Shown piece by piece: positions 53,287 through 61,517 of a stretch of DNA of 64,000 nt. Numbering within the stretch: position 1 is the stretch's first letter; every line of letters starts with the position of its first letter. The notes beneath the pieces are model-generated. The model did no database searches and was not told the DNA's origin. It saw nothing but the letters and a program-made list of their open reading frames with translations. The stretch covers positions 1 to 64,000 of the forward strand of contig JBCCEJ010000025.1 of NCBI GenBank assembly GCA_039030335.1, given 5' to 3'. A program made the position numbers and the translations under genes. The stretch comes from JBCCEJ01 sp039030335 (lineage in GTDB: Bacteria; Pseudomonadota; Gammaproteobacteria; HK1).

Positions 53287-53716
53287 TTCGCGCGGTCGCG
53301 GGAGATCTGGACGGTGGACGGGGTGTTGCTCGAAGCCATCACGTTCTTCGACGGCGTCACGCAGGATGAGCAACTGTTCGACGGGCCTGAGCAGCAGACC
53401 TTCCCCAAAATTCAGCTCGCGCATGACCGCGAGCGAGATCCAGGAACCCTATACCGATTCACTCACGATCCTCGGCGGCAGCAATGTCGAGGCAGACGGT
53501 TTGCGTCCCTACACACTCGGCGGCGCCGACGGATTGCGCTTTGAACTGACCTGCATCAATGCGGACGGACTCGACATGCGCGCGATGGTGGTAGGTGCCG
53601 TGCGCAAGGAAAAACTGTTCCTCATCGTTTACTCCGGCACACGGTCAGATTGTTTCGACCGCTACAAAGACGACGCGGAGCAACCACTGCGTACGGTCAA
53701 CTTTTCCGCTGCCTGA
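53287..53716 (+). pseudogene. Frameshifted remnant of a hypothetical gene
   Basis: Two adjoining frames together look like one protein. From 53287 the first reads SREIWTVDGVLLEAITFFDG and on to QTFPK. From about 53400 the next frame continues with MTASEIQEPYTDSLTILGG, then GGADGLRFELTCINADGLD, and ends LFLIVYSGTRSDCFDRYK plus a short tail. The switch of one base falls at a run of Cs and As (TTCCCCAAAATTC). No start codon with signal peptide is visible upstream, so the 5' end is also missing. The pattern resembles small proteobacterial lipoproteins of unknown function. A sequencing error in the homopolymer cannot be excluded. Confidence 0.6.
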
Positions 53717-53797
53717 TCGCACTGCGTCAACGCATCGCCACACCCGGCGCTCGCCGAGCGGCCGCGGCGAACTCATGCCACCCCGCGCATGCCAGCG

Positions 53798-54841
53798 TCA
53801 GGCGTGTCCCACCGCCTGGTCTACGAGCGGCCGGACGTCAGTCGCGAATCGTTCAATGGAGCGCATCGCCAGGGCGTGATCGGAAGCACCCGCCTGGAAC
53901 TGGAGCAGCATCTGATCAGTCCGGGCAGCCTCCCATTCGGCTACGATGCGCGAAGCGATCGTCTCCGCATCGCCAACCAACATGTACTCCGACATATCTT
54001 CGAGGGTCGGTTCCTTGTCGTAGGGTTTCTCGATGATCATCGACCCGTCGACCAGTTCCTCGCGTCGGCGCAGCGCTTGCGACAGACGGATCTGATGGCG
54101 AACGTTGTCCAGAAACTCCATGGCCTCGGCACGGCTTTCCGTCACACATACGTGCCTTAACACACCAAGCCGGAGACCGGCCGGGTCGACGCCGGCCTCT
54201 TCGTAGCGCTCGACGATCTTCTCTCGCGCCGCCGCGAGCAACGCTGGCGTGAAATGGCGCGGCGTTACCATCGACGCAAACCCCTTCTGCGCGGCAAACG
54301 TACCGAGCCTCGGATTGTCACCTGCGACCCACACATCCGGCATTCCAGTGACTGGCGCTGTTGATATGTGCGTATCTGGCAAGCGGATGTGTTCGCCTTC
54401 GAACGAGAAGGTCTCGTTCGCGAACGCCGTCTCCAGCATATCCATGAATTCGATCAGTTTATCGGTAGAGACCGAGAGATCCTCATCGAAGCGTTCGAAC
54501 TCATAAGGCTGGTAGCCGCTGCCGATCCCAAGCACCAGACGGCCTCGTGTAAGCGCCGCCAGCATCCCGACTTCTGAGGCGAGGCGCACGGGATGATAGA
54601 GCGGCACGACTACGACCCCGGGCGCGAGTTTGATGCGGCTGGTCTCGCCGGCCAGACGAGCGCACATGATCAGCGGCGAGGGGCAGGCGGAGTAGTTCGA
54701 GAAGTGGTGCTCGGCGAACCAGGCAGTCTCGAACCCGGCTTCTTCGGCCGTTCGCACCTCCGCGATCGCGCGCTCATAGATGTCGGCAACAGGCGTGCCT
54801 TTGTCACGGTATCCGAGCAGGTTGAAGATCGAAAACTGCAT
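53798..54841 (-). CDS. Luciferase-like (LLM class) oxidoreductase
   Basis: This 347-aa member of the bacterial luciferase superfamily starts MQFSIFNLLGYRDKG. It has TAWFAEHHFSNYSACPSPL, IKLAPGVVVVPLYHPVRLA, GRLVLGIGSGYQPYEF and VTPRHFTPALLAAAREKI. The ATG at 54841 follows AAGGAG with nine bases between. The EHHF segment and RLVLGIGSGY are typical of alkanal-type monooxygenase relatives. It is one of three LLM genes in the window; the electron donor (FMNH2 or F420H2) is not evident. About 230 bases separate it from the epoxide hydrolase gene upstream. Confidence 0.9.
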   Translation of the reverse strand: MQFSIFNLLGYRDKGTPVADIYERAIAEVRTAEEAGFETAWFAEHHFSNYSACPSPLIMCARLAGETSRIKLAPGVVVVPLYHPVRLASEVGMLAALTRGRLVLGIGSGYQPYEFERFDEDLSVSTDKLIEFMDMLETAFANETFSFEGEHIRLPDTHISTAPVTGMPDVWVAGDNPRLGTFAAQKGFASMVTPRHFTPALLAAAREKIVERYEEAGVDPAGLRLGVLRHVCVTESRAEAMEFLDNVRHQIRLSQALRRREELVDGSMIIEKPYDKEPTLEDMSEYMLVGDAETIASRIVAEWEAARTDQMLLQFQAGASDHALAMRSIERFATDVRPLVDQAVGHA

Positions 54842-55073
54842 CAATAAGTTCTCCTTCTGGCGCCCTGCGCTCATACGACCGCTCAGTGCCCATAGCGCAC
54901 GACGGTGCGACGCAACGTTTTGGCATCACGAATGCGGCGTTGGTGTCCGGACTTCGGGAGCCGGAGCAATCTCTGACGAGGACCAAGATCATGACCCGTC
55001 GCAGGCAAAGTTGAAGAAGCAATAAAGCCTGGGACCAAGATTGCCCAACGAGCCGGAACTCGGTTCGTCCGAC

Positions 55074-56045
55074 TCAATCGAGCGATGCGAGAAACTGAAG
55101 CAGTGCCGATGTCACCGGCCCGGGCGCTTCTTGCTGTACCCAGTGACCAATACCATCGATCATGGTCTTGCCGCGGAAGTCGGTGCAATTGCTATGCACG
55201 TTCTCGTACGGGTCAAATGTCCTTACAAAACGTCTGACGATGTCTTCGGTGCCGGCGATGAAGCAACTCGGCGGTGTCACTGGCGCAGCCCCCATCCCGG
55301 GTAGCGCGTGAAAATCCCGTTCCTGGTTTCTGTATCGATTGACCGGGCCGCGAAAGCCGCCAGCTTCGAAAGCCGCCACGAAGTAGTCCAGGTCAGCGTT
55401 GGTCAACCAGGCGGGGAACGGATCGGGATCTATCAAGCCTTCCAGAAGCCGGGTGGTGCCAGGCGGACGATCCGACCAGTACTCTGGAGACGGCGCGTCG
55501 CCGGAACCGGCGAAGTATAGTTTTCGTATCGTCGCGCGCACGTCTGCTTCCATCTCGGCCTCGGCCACGCCTTCCTGCTGAAAATAAGTCTGATAGAAAA
55601 ACCTTCCCTCATAGAGTTGTTGCCAGATGGCGATTTGCGAAACTTCGCCGCGCGGCCGGTAAGGCACGCTCAACCCCGCAACAGCGGCCACGCGCTCGGG
55701 CCTGAGCGCCGCGGTGTTCCAGACGATCGGCGCACCCCAATCGTGACCGACCAGAACCGCTTTCTGTTCACCGAACGCGTCGATGACGCCGGTCACGTCA
55801 GCGATCAACGTCGTCATGTCGTAGGCTTCGATCGGATGTGGCTTGTCGCTTCCTCCATAGCCGCGCATGTCGATGGCCACCACCCGATACCCTGCGTCGG
55901 CAACCGGTCTTATCTGGTGTCGCCACGAATACCAGAGTTCCGGCCACCCATGCACCATGATGACGAGCGGTCCTTCTCCCTCGACGGCCGCGCGGAGTCT
56001 GATGCCATTGGTCTCGATCGTTTGCAGGTTGAACTGGTCGTGCAC
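55074..56045 (-). CDS. Epoxide hydrolase-like alpha/beta-hydrolase
   Basis: This 323-aa protein has the soluble epoxide hydrolase pattern: oxyanion segment VIMVHGWPELWYSWRHQI, AIDMRGYGGSDKP, nucleophile Asp in LVGHDWGAPIVWNTAALRPE and the catalytic His in IDGIGHWVQQEAP. A cap-domain Tyr that would activate the epoxide could be in RFFYQTYFQ. Haloalkane dehalogenases share the Asp nucleophile, but HGWPE favours epoxide hydrolase. The start is GTG at 56045, nine bases after CAGGAG. A luciferase-like gene lies 43 bases upstream on the same strand. Confidence 0.92.
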   Translation of the reverse strand: MHDQFNLQTIETNGIRLRAAVEGEGPLVIMVHGWPELWYSWRHQIRPVADAGYRVVAIDMRGYGGSDKPHPIEAYDMTTLIADVTGVIDAFGEQKAVLVGHDWGAPIVWNTAALRPERVAAVAGLSVPYRPRGEVSQIAIWQQLYEGRFFYQTYFQQEGVAEAEMEADVRATIRKLYFAGSGDAPSPEYWSDRPPGTTRLLEGLIDPDPFPAWLTNADLDYFVAAFEAGGFRGPVNRYRNQERDFHALPGMGAAPVTPPSCFIAGTEDIVRRFVRTFDPYENVHSNCTDFRGKTMIDGIGHWVQQEAPGPVTSALLQFLASLD

Positions 56046-56088
56046 GGCGTCTATCTCCTGGCTCGCCTCGGGGTTGGACAGAGTCGCA

Positions 56089-56928
56089 CTACGTCAGGCG
56101 CTCCAGCGCTTTGGCGAAGCGGTCCAGTTTCGGTAGCAGGATGCTGGCGGGTTCCGAGTCTACGCTGATGACGATGCGCTCTACTCCAGCCGCTGCATAG
56201 GCTTCCCAGGCGCCAGCGTCGTGTTCCGCGCCGAACGCCGTGATCGGCAAGCTCTTGCCAGCGGCTTCGGCCATCTGCCGGTAGTCATCGAGTTTATCGA
56301 GGAGGTGATAGTCCGGACGTCTTGCATGCGGAACCCAGCCATCGCCATACGCGATCGCCCGCTTCGCGCCATGTGGAAACCCACCACCGACGAGTACCGG
56401 CGGATAAGGCTTCTGGAACGGCTTCGGCTCGGTCCGCATCGGACCGAATTCGAGAGTCTCGCCGGAATACTCAGCTTCATCGCGGGTCCAGATGGCCCGC
56501 ATCGCTTCGACCCGCTCACGCATGACGCGCATACGGCCGTTGAACTGCGTGCCGTGATTGCGCATTTCGTCGGCGTTCCAACCGGCGCCGATGCCGAACA
56601 GGAAGCGGCCACCGCTCACCTGATCCAGCGACGCAACCGCCTTGGCCGTTTGAATCGGGTCGCGCTGCGGCACGAGACAGATGCCGGTTGCTACCTTCAA
56701 TGACGACGTGACAGCGGCAGCAACGCTCAGACTGACAAACGGGTCCATGACGTCGTAGTACTTGCGCGGAAGCTCACCACCTTGCGGAAAAGCTGATTCT
56801 CGCGACGTTGGGATATGGCTGTGTTCGGGGGCCCAGAATGACTCGAAACCGCGTGCCTCGAGCGCGACCGCAAGCTCCGCGACCGGAGTCGCATAGGTTG
56901 TCGCGAACATCGCAACACCGACGTGCAT
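56089..56928 (-). CDS. Luciferase-like, probably F420-dependent oxidoreductase
   Basis: This 279-aa LLM protein begins MHVGVAMFATTYATPVAELA and shows FESFWAPEHSHIPTSRES, KVATGICLVPQRDPIQTAK, GRFLFGIGAGWNADEMRNHG and PYPPVLVGGGFPHGAKRA. These match the 'probable F420-dependent oxidoreductase' subgroup (TIGR03619 type). The ATG at 56928 follows GGAGG by seven bases, overriding the open frame to 57054. It is divergent from an SDR gene. No F420-biosynthesis genes are in this window, so cofactor use is only a family inference. Confidence 0.9.
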   Translation of the reverse strand: MHVGVAMFATTYATPVAELAVALEARGFESFWAPEHSHIPTSRESAFPQGGELPRKYYDVMDPFVSLSVAAAVTSSLKVATGICLVPQRDPIQTAKAVASLDQVSGGRFLFGIGAGWNADEMRNHGTQFNGRMRVMRERVEAMRAIWTRDEAEYSGETLEFGPMRTEPKPFQKPYPPVLVGGGFPHGAKRAIAYGDGWVPHARRPDYHLLDKLDDYRQMAEAAGKSLPITAFGAEHDAGAWEAYAAAGVERIVISVDSEPASILLPKLDRFAKALERLT

Positions 56929-57190
56929 ATCGAAACCTCCGGATCGCTCGGGCAAGAGCCTTATCGTACGACAACTGAACGCCCCATCGTGCGCGTGCCG
57001 ATACGGGGGTGCGGGGAAGCTGGATACGGCACTGGCCCACTGGAGCATCATCACCGTACAGAACGGTCAGCTTGCGAAACGCGGTCGCCGCAGTTGACGC
57101 GTAGACCGTACAGTGGGAAAGCTAGCGCAGAGGTCGGCCCGTACAGGCACTGTCAAACGCGGCCCGGTGAATCGGAATCAGGAGAATGCA

Positions 57191-57988
57191 GTGAACTTCG
57201 ACGACAAGGTAGCGCTCGTGACTGGCGGTGGAAATGGCATTGGGGAGGCGACGGCGCTTGGCTTTGCAGCCGGTGGTGCGCGCGTCGTGGTCGTCGATGT
57301 CGACATCGGGTCGGCGGAACGCACTGCCGCAACCATTCGCGGCAACGGCGGCACCGCGCTGGTACTGCAGGCGGATGTCTCCGACGCCGCGCAGGTCGCC
57401 GGCTACGTCGGCGCGGCCACCGAGGCGTTCGGCCGGATCGACTGCTTCTTCAACAACGCCGGCATCGAGGGGAAGGTCGCACCAATTGCAGAGTACGACG
57501 AAGCTGAGTTCGACCGGGTCCTGTCCGTCAACGTCAAGGGTGTGTTCCTCGGTCTGCGCCATGTCCTGCCGGTAATGCTCACGCAGCGCTCTGGCGCGGT
57601 CGTCAACACGGCCTCGATCGCCGGCATGGTGGGGACGCCTGGTATGCCCGCGTACGTCGCATCGAAGCATGCGGTGATGGGGCTCACGAAGGTAGCGGCA
57701 GGTGAGGTATCAGGCGCCGGCGTGCGGGTCAACGCCGTCTGCCCCGGTCCCATCGATACCCGTATGGTGCAGGACCTCGCGCTTCAGGTGAGCCCGAACA
57801 ATCCGGAATCCGTTCAGCAAGGCTATGAGGCGTCGATACCGCTGGGGCGCTATGGCACGGCACAGGAGGTAGCGAACGTCGTGCTGTTCCTCTGCTCGGA
57901 CCTGGCCGGCAATGTGACCGGTGCGCAGTATCCGGTGGATGGAGGTCGCACGGCGAGCCCGCGCGCCATCACAGCGAACGTCAGCTAA
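57191..57988 (+). CDS. Short-chain dehydrogenase/reductase
   Basis: This 265-aa classical SDR shows LVTGGGNGIGEATALGF for the cofactor, CFFNNAGIEGKV, the catalytic Ser in VVNTASIAGMVG, Tyr/Lys in PAYVASKHAVMGLTK, VNAVCPGPIDTRM and TGAQYPVDGG. It starts at GTG 57191, which follows CAGGAG with the usual spacing; the upstream frame to 57113 has no ribosome binding site. It is divergent from the F420-type LLM gene with about 260 bases between. It ends just before the zinc-type palindrome region, but nothing indicates that it belongs to that island. Confidence 0.92.
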   Translation: MNFDDKVALVTGGGNGIGEATALGFAAGGARVVVVDVDIGSAERTAATIRGNGGTALVLQADVSDAAQVAGYVGAATEAFGRIDCFFNNAGIEGKVAPIAEYDEAEFDRVLSVNVKGVFLGLRHVLPVMLTQRSGAVVNTASIAGMVGTPGMPAYVASKHAVMGLTKVAAGEVSGAGVRVNAVCPGPIDTRMVQDLALQVSPNNPESVQQGYEASIPLGRYGTAQEVANVVLFLCSDLAGNVTGAQYPVDGGRTASPRAITANVS

Positions 57989-58355
57989 CCGGGTTCTCGC
58001 TGCGCCGCAGGCGTCTTGCCCGACGACGACGGTCGCGGGGCGGTGTCACCAGCTGCAAATCGAGGACACCCGGCAACGCTTTTGAAGATCGGCTTTTCGA
58101 GCGCACCGCCGGGAGATTCGTACAGGTTCTTGATCTGGTAATGTAATGTTATAACATTACATTATCGCCTTGTTCGAGAATGATGATCATCGCGTGCCGT
58201 GGCGGGCGGGGCCGGTCTGGGGAACGCCGGTACCGGCAGGCGCGGGACAGCGGCCTCGTGCATCGGTCGGCGCCCATGGCCGGAACAGGGCACGCGCCCG
58301 TCGTGTTCTGACCCGATTGCTGATGCCGTACACCTGATGAGCCGGTGAGGGTTAT
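57989..58355 (+). other. Intergenic region with operator-like palindrome and GC-rich leader
   Basis: These 367 bases hold the perfect 26-bp palindrome at 58139-58164, followed by about 190 bases of GC-rich sequence up to the small gene at 58356. The leader includes the self-complementary GCCGGTACCGGC (58226-58237). I looked for cobalamin and other metal riboswitch cores and could not match one. No coding frame is convincing. Confidence 0.5.
58139..58164. promoter_or_regulatory. Perfect 26-bp palindrome, Zur-box-like
   Basis: The left half TAATGTAATGTTA is followed directly by its exact reverse complement. The centre ATGTTATAACAT matches the Zur operator style reported for rhizobial-type alphaproteobacteria and is close to half of the enterobacterial Zur box. 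It is AT-only except for the two Gs and two Cs, in strong contrast with its surroundings. The same core recurs at 61747 and 63798. The nearest downstream gene is the 77-aa ORF at 58356. Palindromy is seen; Zur binding is inferred. Confidence 0.78.
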
Positions 58356-58589
58356 ATGTCCATGCGCGAGCGCGATACCAGCGATATTTTTCCGGCCGAC
58401 TACGTCAGCTGGCATCACTGCATCACAGTGAAATGCCGCGTGCCGCTCACTTCAGCGTACCTTGAGGAACGCATTGCGACCCTGAGCGACTCCACGTCCG
58501 AAGAGACGCAACGCTTCGTCAAACGCTACGGTACAACCTGGCATCAGCAGGTGCTCAGCTGGTTCCGGCGAGCGGCCGCTGAGGGCTGA
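58356..58589 (+). CDS. Small protein with His/Cys cluster, unknown function
   Basis: This 77-aa protein starts MSMRERDTSDIFPADYVSWH. An HHC-x5-C arrangement (WHHCITVKCRVPL) near residues 20-28 could bind metal. The C-terminal helices include TQRFVKRYGTTWHQQVLSWF. It has no signal peptide or membrane segment. The ATG is preceded by GAGG with five bases between. It is the first gene downstream of the perfect Zur-like palindrome, so zinc-starvation expression is likely if that site works. I do not recognise the family. Confidence 0.75.
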   Translation: MSMRERDTSDIFPADYVSWHHCITVKCRVPLTSAYLEERIATLSDSTSEETQRFVKRYGTTWHQQVLSWFRRAAAEG

Positions 58590-58719
58590 TCGTCGTGCGT
58601 TGCGCATCGATCGGCCGCGCGGGCCAACCGGTCTGGTATTTCAGGAGGCCTGGTTCGCTGCGCCGCTTTTCGTCGTAACTTGCATCCGAACGACGCAGTG
58701 CGCTCGCGCAGTCGGGTCG

Positions 58720-59352
58720 CTATTTCTTGTCCTGAAACGTCACCGCTTCGAATTCACCGGCCGCCAGCGCTTCCACCAGTTCGCCCATCGACTCGACGCG
58801 GTCGGGAAACCGGGTGCCGCAACGGCCTATGTGGCTGACGATGTGCGCGTCGCTGCCGCCGATTCCCAGATAGCCGAACTTTTCGGCGTTCTCGAGGGCG
58901 ATCCGGTCTTCGTCAGCGCGGCTGCCGCCGTTGTAGACCTCCACGATACCAATTCCTTCCGGGACGCCGAGTTCCTCGATTTGCGCGAACATTCCGACGC
59001 GTGGCCGCCCCGGATGGGCAGGGGCCGCGATCGCGCCGTGCTTTTCGACGGCCGAGAGGACCTCGGCGAGCGGATTGTCGACGCGGGCGAAATCGAACTC
59101 ACGCATCAGCGCGTCGGTTACCCCGTAGACGAGGACGTGACCGTATTCGGTTTCGACCTCACTCCCCTCGAGTATGACCAGGCCGTACTTCTTCTCCAGA
59201 GGCGAATAGTCGGTCGGTTCAAACTGGCGGTGCTCGGTCAATACAATCCCGTCGATCGGCATGTCGCGCGAGCGGATCCACTGACAGTAGTTCTCCACCT
59301 TCGCGCGTCCGTCATCGGACTTGATGGAATGGTTGTGCATATCAAGGATCAC
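58720..59352 (-). CDS. PHP-domain phosphoesterase-like protein
   Basis: This protein of about 210 aa has the polymerase-and-histidinol-phosphatase (PHP) fold: the first metal motif LDMHNHSIKSDD, then VLTEHRQFEP, LEGSEVETEYGHVLVYG, AAPAHPGRPR and the last motif IGGSDAHIVSHIG. These supply most of the His, Asp and Glu ligands of the trinuclear metal site. PHP proteins act as phosphatases or nucleases. The start is uncertain: a GTG at 59352 gives VILDMHNHS, an ATG at 59340 gives MHNHS, and the open frame reaches 59583. It is the last gene of the FAD-oxidoreductase unit within the zinc-type island. Confidence 0.85.
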   Translation of the reverse strand: MILDMHNHSIKSDDGRAKVENYCQWIRSRDMPIDGIVLTEHRQFEPTDYSPLEKKYGLVILEGSEVETEYGHVLVYGVTDALMREFDFARVDNPLAEVLSAVEKHGAIAAPAHPGRPRVGMFAQIEELGVPEGIGIVEVYNGGSRADEDRIALENAEKFGYLGIGGSDAHIVSHIGRCGTRFPDRVESMGELVEALAAGEFEAVTFQDKK

Positions 59353-59432
59353 GATGTCGAATCCGTGTGTGATGCTGGCCCAACCAAGCACTATAAAGCC
59401 GAGTCGGGGAAACACAAAGTGACACCGGTGTA

Positions 59433-59654
59433 TCAGTCCCCATCTGCTGTTGCGAGCGCAGCGAGATTCGCCGAGAGCCAGGCCAGCGCAGCGAACAACT
59501 GCAGCCAATCTCCGGTCGCGCTGACCCCATAGGACAGTACGCTGCCAATCCAGCAAAGGCTGGCGACCGTTTGCCCGAGCCATTTGAGACGCAGTGCCCT
59601 TGGCAACCGGCTGCCATGCGCACGATGCAGCGCCGGCCCATCATCGCTACGCAT
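59433..59654 (-). CDS. Small membrane protein
   Basis: This 73-aa protein has a basic N-terminal part (RAHGSRLPRALRLKWLGQ) and two hydrophobic segments, TVASLCWIGSVLSYGV and LQLFAALAWLSANLAAL, consistent with a two-helix inner-membrane hairpin. Its ATG overlaps the stop of the FAD oxidoreductase gene (TGATG), a strong sign of co-translation. An alternative ATG at 59660 is in frame. I do not recognise the family; a partner role for the oxidoreductase is an inference from coupling. It was separated from overlapping non-coding frames by its hydrophobicity pattern. Confidence 0.7.
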   Translation of the reverse strand: MRSDDGPALHRAHGSRLPRALRLKWLGQTVASLCWIGSVLSYGVSATGDWLQLFAALAWLSANLAALATADGD

Positions 59655-60787
59655 CAGCATACGCACTCTTCTCCGCAGATCGAGAGGTCATCCAGATACA
59701 TGCCCCAGTTGCGATACGTTTCCAGGAACTCGGCGCGCAAGCCGAGCGAGGTTGCGATCGCCTTGGCGACCACGGCGAAACGCTGACGATATTTGTAGAT
59801 GAAGCAGAAAACCTGCTTGTCATGACGAACCGCGGGACCGCAAACAAACAGTCCTGGCACGAGCGTCGATTCGTCATCCTTGTTCAGCACAACGGAACCG
59901 TCGTCGCGTCGCATGAACATGTGCTCGACAAGACCAAGGCCACCCGTGAATCCGCCAGCCAGCAGAGGTTTGGTCGGGGTGCGGTAACACTGTCCCGATT
60001 GCGTCGTGACCTCATATAGAGAGTCGACGCAAGCCACCGAAGCGATCGGTGTATTCGGGAACAGTCTCACGTAACTACCGAACTGACTGCTTCGCATCCG
60101 TTCCAACGAGTACGTCGAGAGCGCAACGCTCGGATCGGAGCTCTCGGCCCGCCAGGGGCGCCCCCGGTCGAAGAGGCGCACCCGCTTGTTGCGATGCGCC
60201 AGGTGATATGCGGCGTCAACGCCGCTCTCGTATCCCCCCACGACAATGAAATCGTCGCCTTCCATATCTTCGTAGCGTGCAATGTTGGCCGTGTGCTCGC
60301 AGAGTTCGCTGCCGGGGAACCCATCGAGACGCGGATACTGGAATTCGCCGGTAGCCCAAATCACGTGCCGGGTCTGGAAGGTCCCGGCCGTCGTGTCCAG
60401 AGTGAACACTTCGTCGGAGCGAACCATCTGTCGCACATCCGCCGGCGCCTGAACCGGCAGCTCGAAGTATTGTGCGACCGCGTTCAGATGGAGCGCATAG
60501 TGTTCACCGGTTGGATGTTCGACCTCCAGACTGAAGGCCGGTGACACCCCGATCGCGATGGAGTTGAGGTCGAGCATACCGATCGAGTTGGTCGCGAACG
60601 ACGGGGTGATGAACCGTGTTTCGGCCGGCCACAGGGCAAAGGACGCACCGACCATATGGCGTTCGAGAACCACAAAATTGCCTACGCCCGCGTGTTTTAG
60701 CGCAACAGCGGCACCAACGCCGGCCGCGCCACCTCCCACCACAACGGCATCGTAGATATGTCCCTCGGATACCGTACCGGCCGTCAT
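59654..60787 (-). CDS. FAD/NAD(P)-dependent oxidoreductase with Cys-rich C-terminus
   Basis: This 377-aa flavoprotein resembles COG2072-type monooxygenase/oxidoreductases (CzcO-like). It has the FAD-binding DAVVVGGGAAGVGAAVAL, the second Rossmann motif DFIVVGGYESGVDAAYHL, the ATG segment HVIWATGEFQYP and the final FAD segment PGLFVCGPAVRHD. The last residues, SICGEECVC, give three closely spaced cysteines, unusual for this family. The ATG at 60787 is used; a GTG at 60796 is in frame. It is coupled to the small membrane protein downstream. The substrate is unknown. Confidence 0.87.
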   Translation of the reverse strand: MTAGTVSEGHIYDAVVVGGGAAGVGAAVALKHAGVGNFVVLERHMVGASFALWPAETRFITPSFATNSIGMLDLNSIAIGVSPAFSLEVEHPTGEHYALHLNAVAQYFELPVQAPADVRQMVRSDEVFTLDTTAGTFQTRHVIWATGEFQYPRLDGFPGSELCEHTANIARYEDMEGDDFIVVGGYESGVDAAYHLAHRNKRVRLFDRGRPWRAESSDPSVALSTYSLERMRSSQFGSYVRLFPNTPIASVACVDSLYEVTTQSGQCYRTPTKPLLAGGFTGGLGLVEHMFMRRDDGSVVLNKDDESTLVPGLFVCGPAVRHDKQVFCFIYKYRQRFAVVAKAIATSLGLRAEFLETYRNWGMYLDDLSICGEECVC

Positions 60788-61013
60788 ACGGAGCACTCAA
60801 GCACGGAGCAGACCGGACACCGAGGCCATGACCGCAGCCCGGCACTGGAGTCTGGCGCTGAACGTAGCGCTCGGTTGAGATGCGTCTCTTGATTCGGGGG
60901 CATCGAACTCCTCTTCTGGCGTAATTGCCAGTCGTCGGGAAAGGGACTTGCAGCGACAGCTACGGGCCGCGGACGGTTGGCATGCCCGCATGCACGGGCG
61001 CAGATGCGGAACG

Positions 61014-61517
61014 TCAAAGCTGCGTCGGATTGGGTGCGTCGCCGTACACTTCGTGCGGGTCAAAAGCTTTACCGGCTTCGATAAAGGCGAGCCGGGCCGG
61101 ACCACTCGCAGGAACTCCCAACGCAACCGATCGATAGAAGCAGGATCGATAGCCCACATGACAACTGGCGCCGCTGCCCACAACGTCGACCTGGAGCCAA
61201 ATCGCGTCCTGGTCGTCATCGATGAGCAAAGCCACAACGGTCTGTGTAAGCCCGCTGCTTGCCCCCTTGTGCCAGAGGCACTGGCGACTTCTACTCCAGT
61301 AGTGGGCTTCGCCGGATTCGATGGTCCGGGTGAGCGCCTCACCGTTCATGTAGCCCAACATCAGCACCTCGCCCGTGCCGGCGTCCGTCGTGACACATGG
61401 CATCAGCCCGTCGTCGTCAAATCTGGGCGCGAGGTCGAGACCCTCTTCGACCTGCGCGACCGAGACGCGCGGCGCAAAAGGCATTGAAACGGTCACCTCG
61501 GGTTTATCACTGTTCAC
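61014..61517 (-). CDS. hisI: Phosphoribosyl-AMP cyclohydrolase paralogue lacking a zinc-ligand Cys
   Basis: This 167-aa HisI homologue would open the purine ring of phosphoribosyl-AMP in histidine synthesis. It has CLWHKGASSGLTQTVV and SCHVGYRSCFYRS, keeping Cys119 and Cys126. The usual D-C-D-x-D loop, where the Cys binds zinc and the Asps bind magnesium, reads IDDDQDAIW: residue 101 is Asp, not Cys (bases 61215-61217). The protein is longer than usual at the C-terminus. HisI paralogues have been linked to Zur control, and an operator-like palindrome lies 230 bases upstream. It may be a low-zinc substitute for a housekeeping HisI elsewhere. Confidence 0.9.
   Translation of the reverse strand: MNSDKPEVTVSMPFAPRVSVAQVEEGLDLAPRFDDDGLMPCVTTDAGTGEVLMLGYMNGEALTRTIESGEAHYWSRSRQCLWHKGASSGLTQTVVALLIDDDQDAIWLQVDVVGSGASCHVGYRSCFYRSVALGVPASGPARLAFIEAGKAFDPHEVYGDAPNPTQL

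Noticed and set aside
58165..58355. Possible cobalamin or metal riboswitch in the leader
   Set aside because: Short GGGAA-like and GC-rich pieces occur, but the conserved B12-box and core order are not there.
58149..58418. 89-aa minus-strand ORF beginning inside the zinc-type region
   Set aside because: Its end falls inside the 26-bp palindrome and it overlaps the better-supported 77-aa gene; no ribosome binding site or motif was seen.
59342..59644. 100-aa minus-strand ORF over the small membrane protein
   Set aside because: The alternative frame (59433-59654) has hydrophobic helices and TGATG coupling; this one has neither.
60797..61342. 181-aa minus-strand ORF next to hisI
   Set aside because: It is mostly a different frame of hisI, and the rest (60797-61013) has no supporting features.
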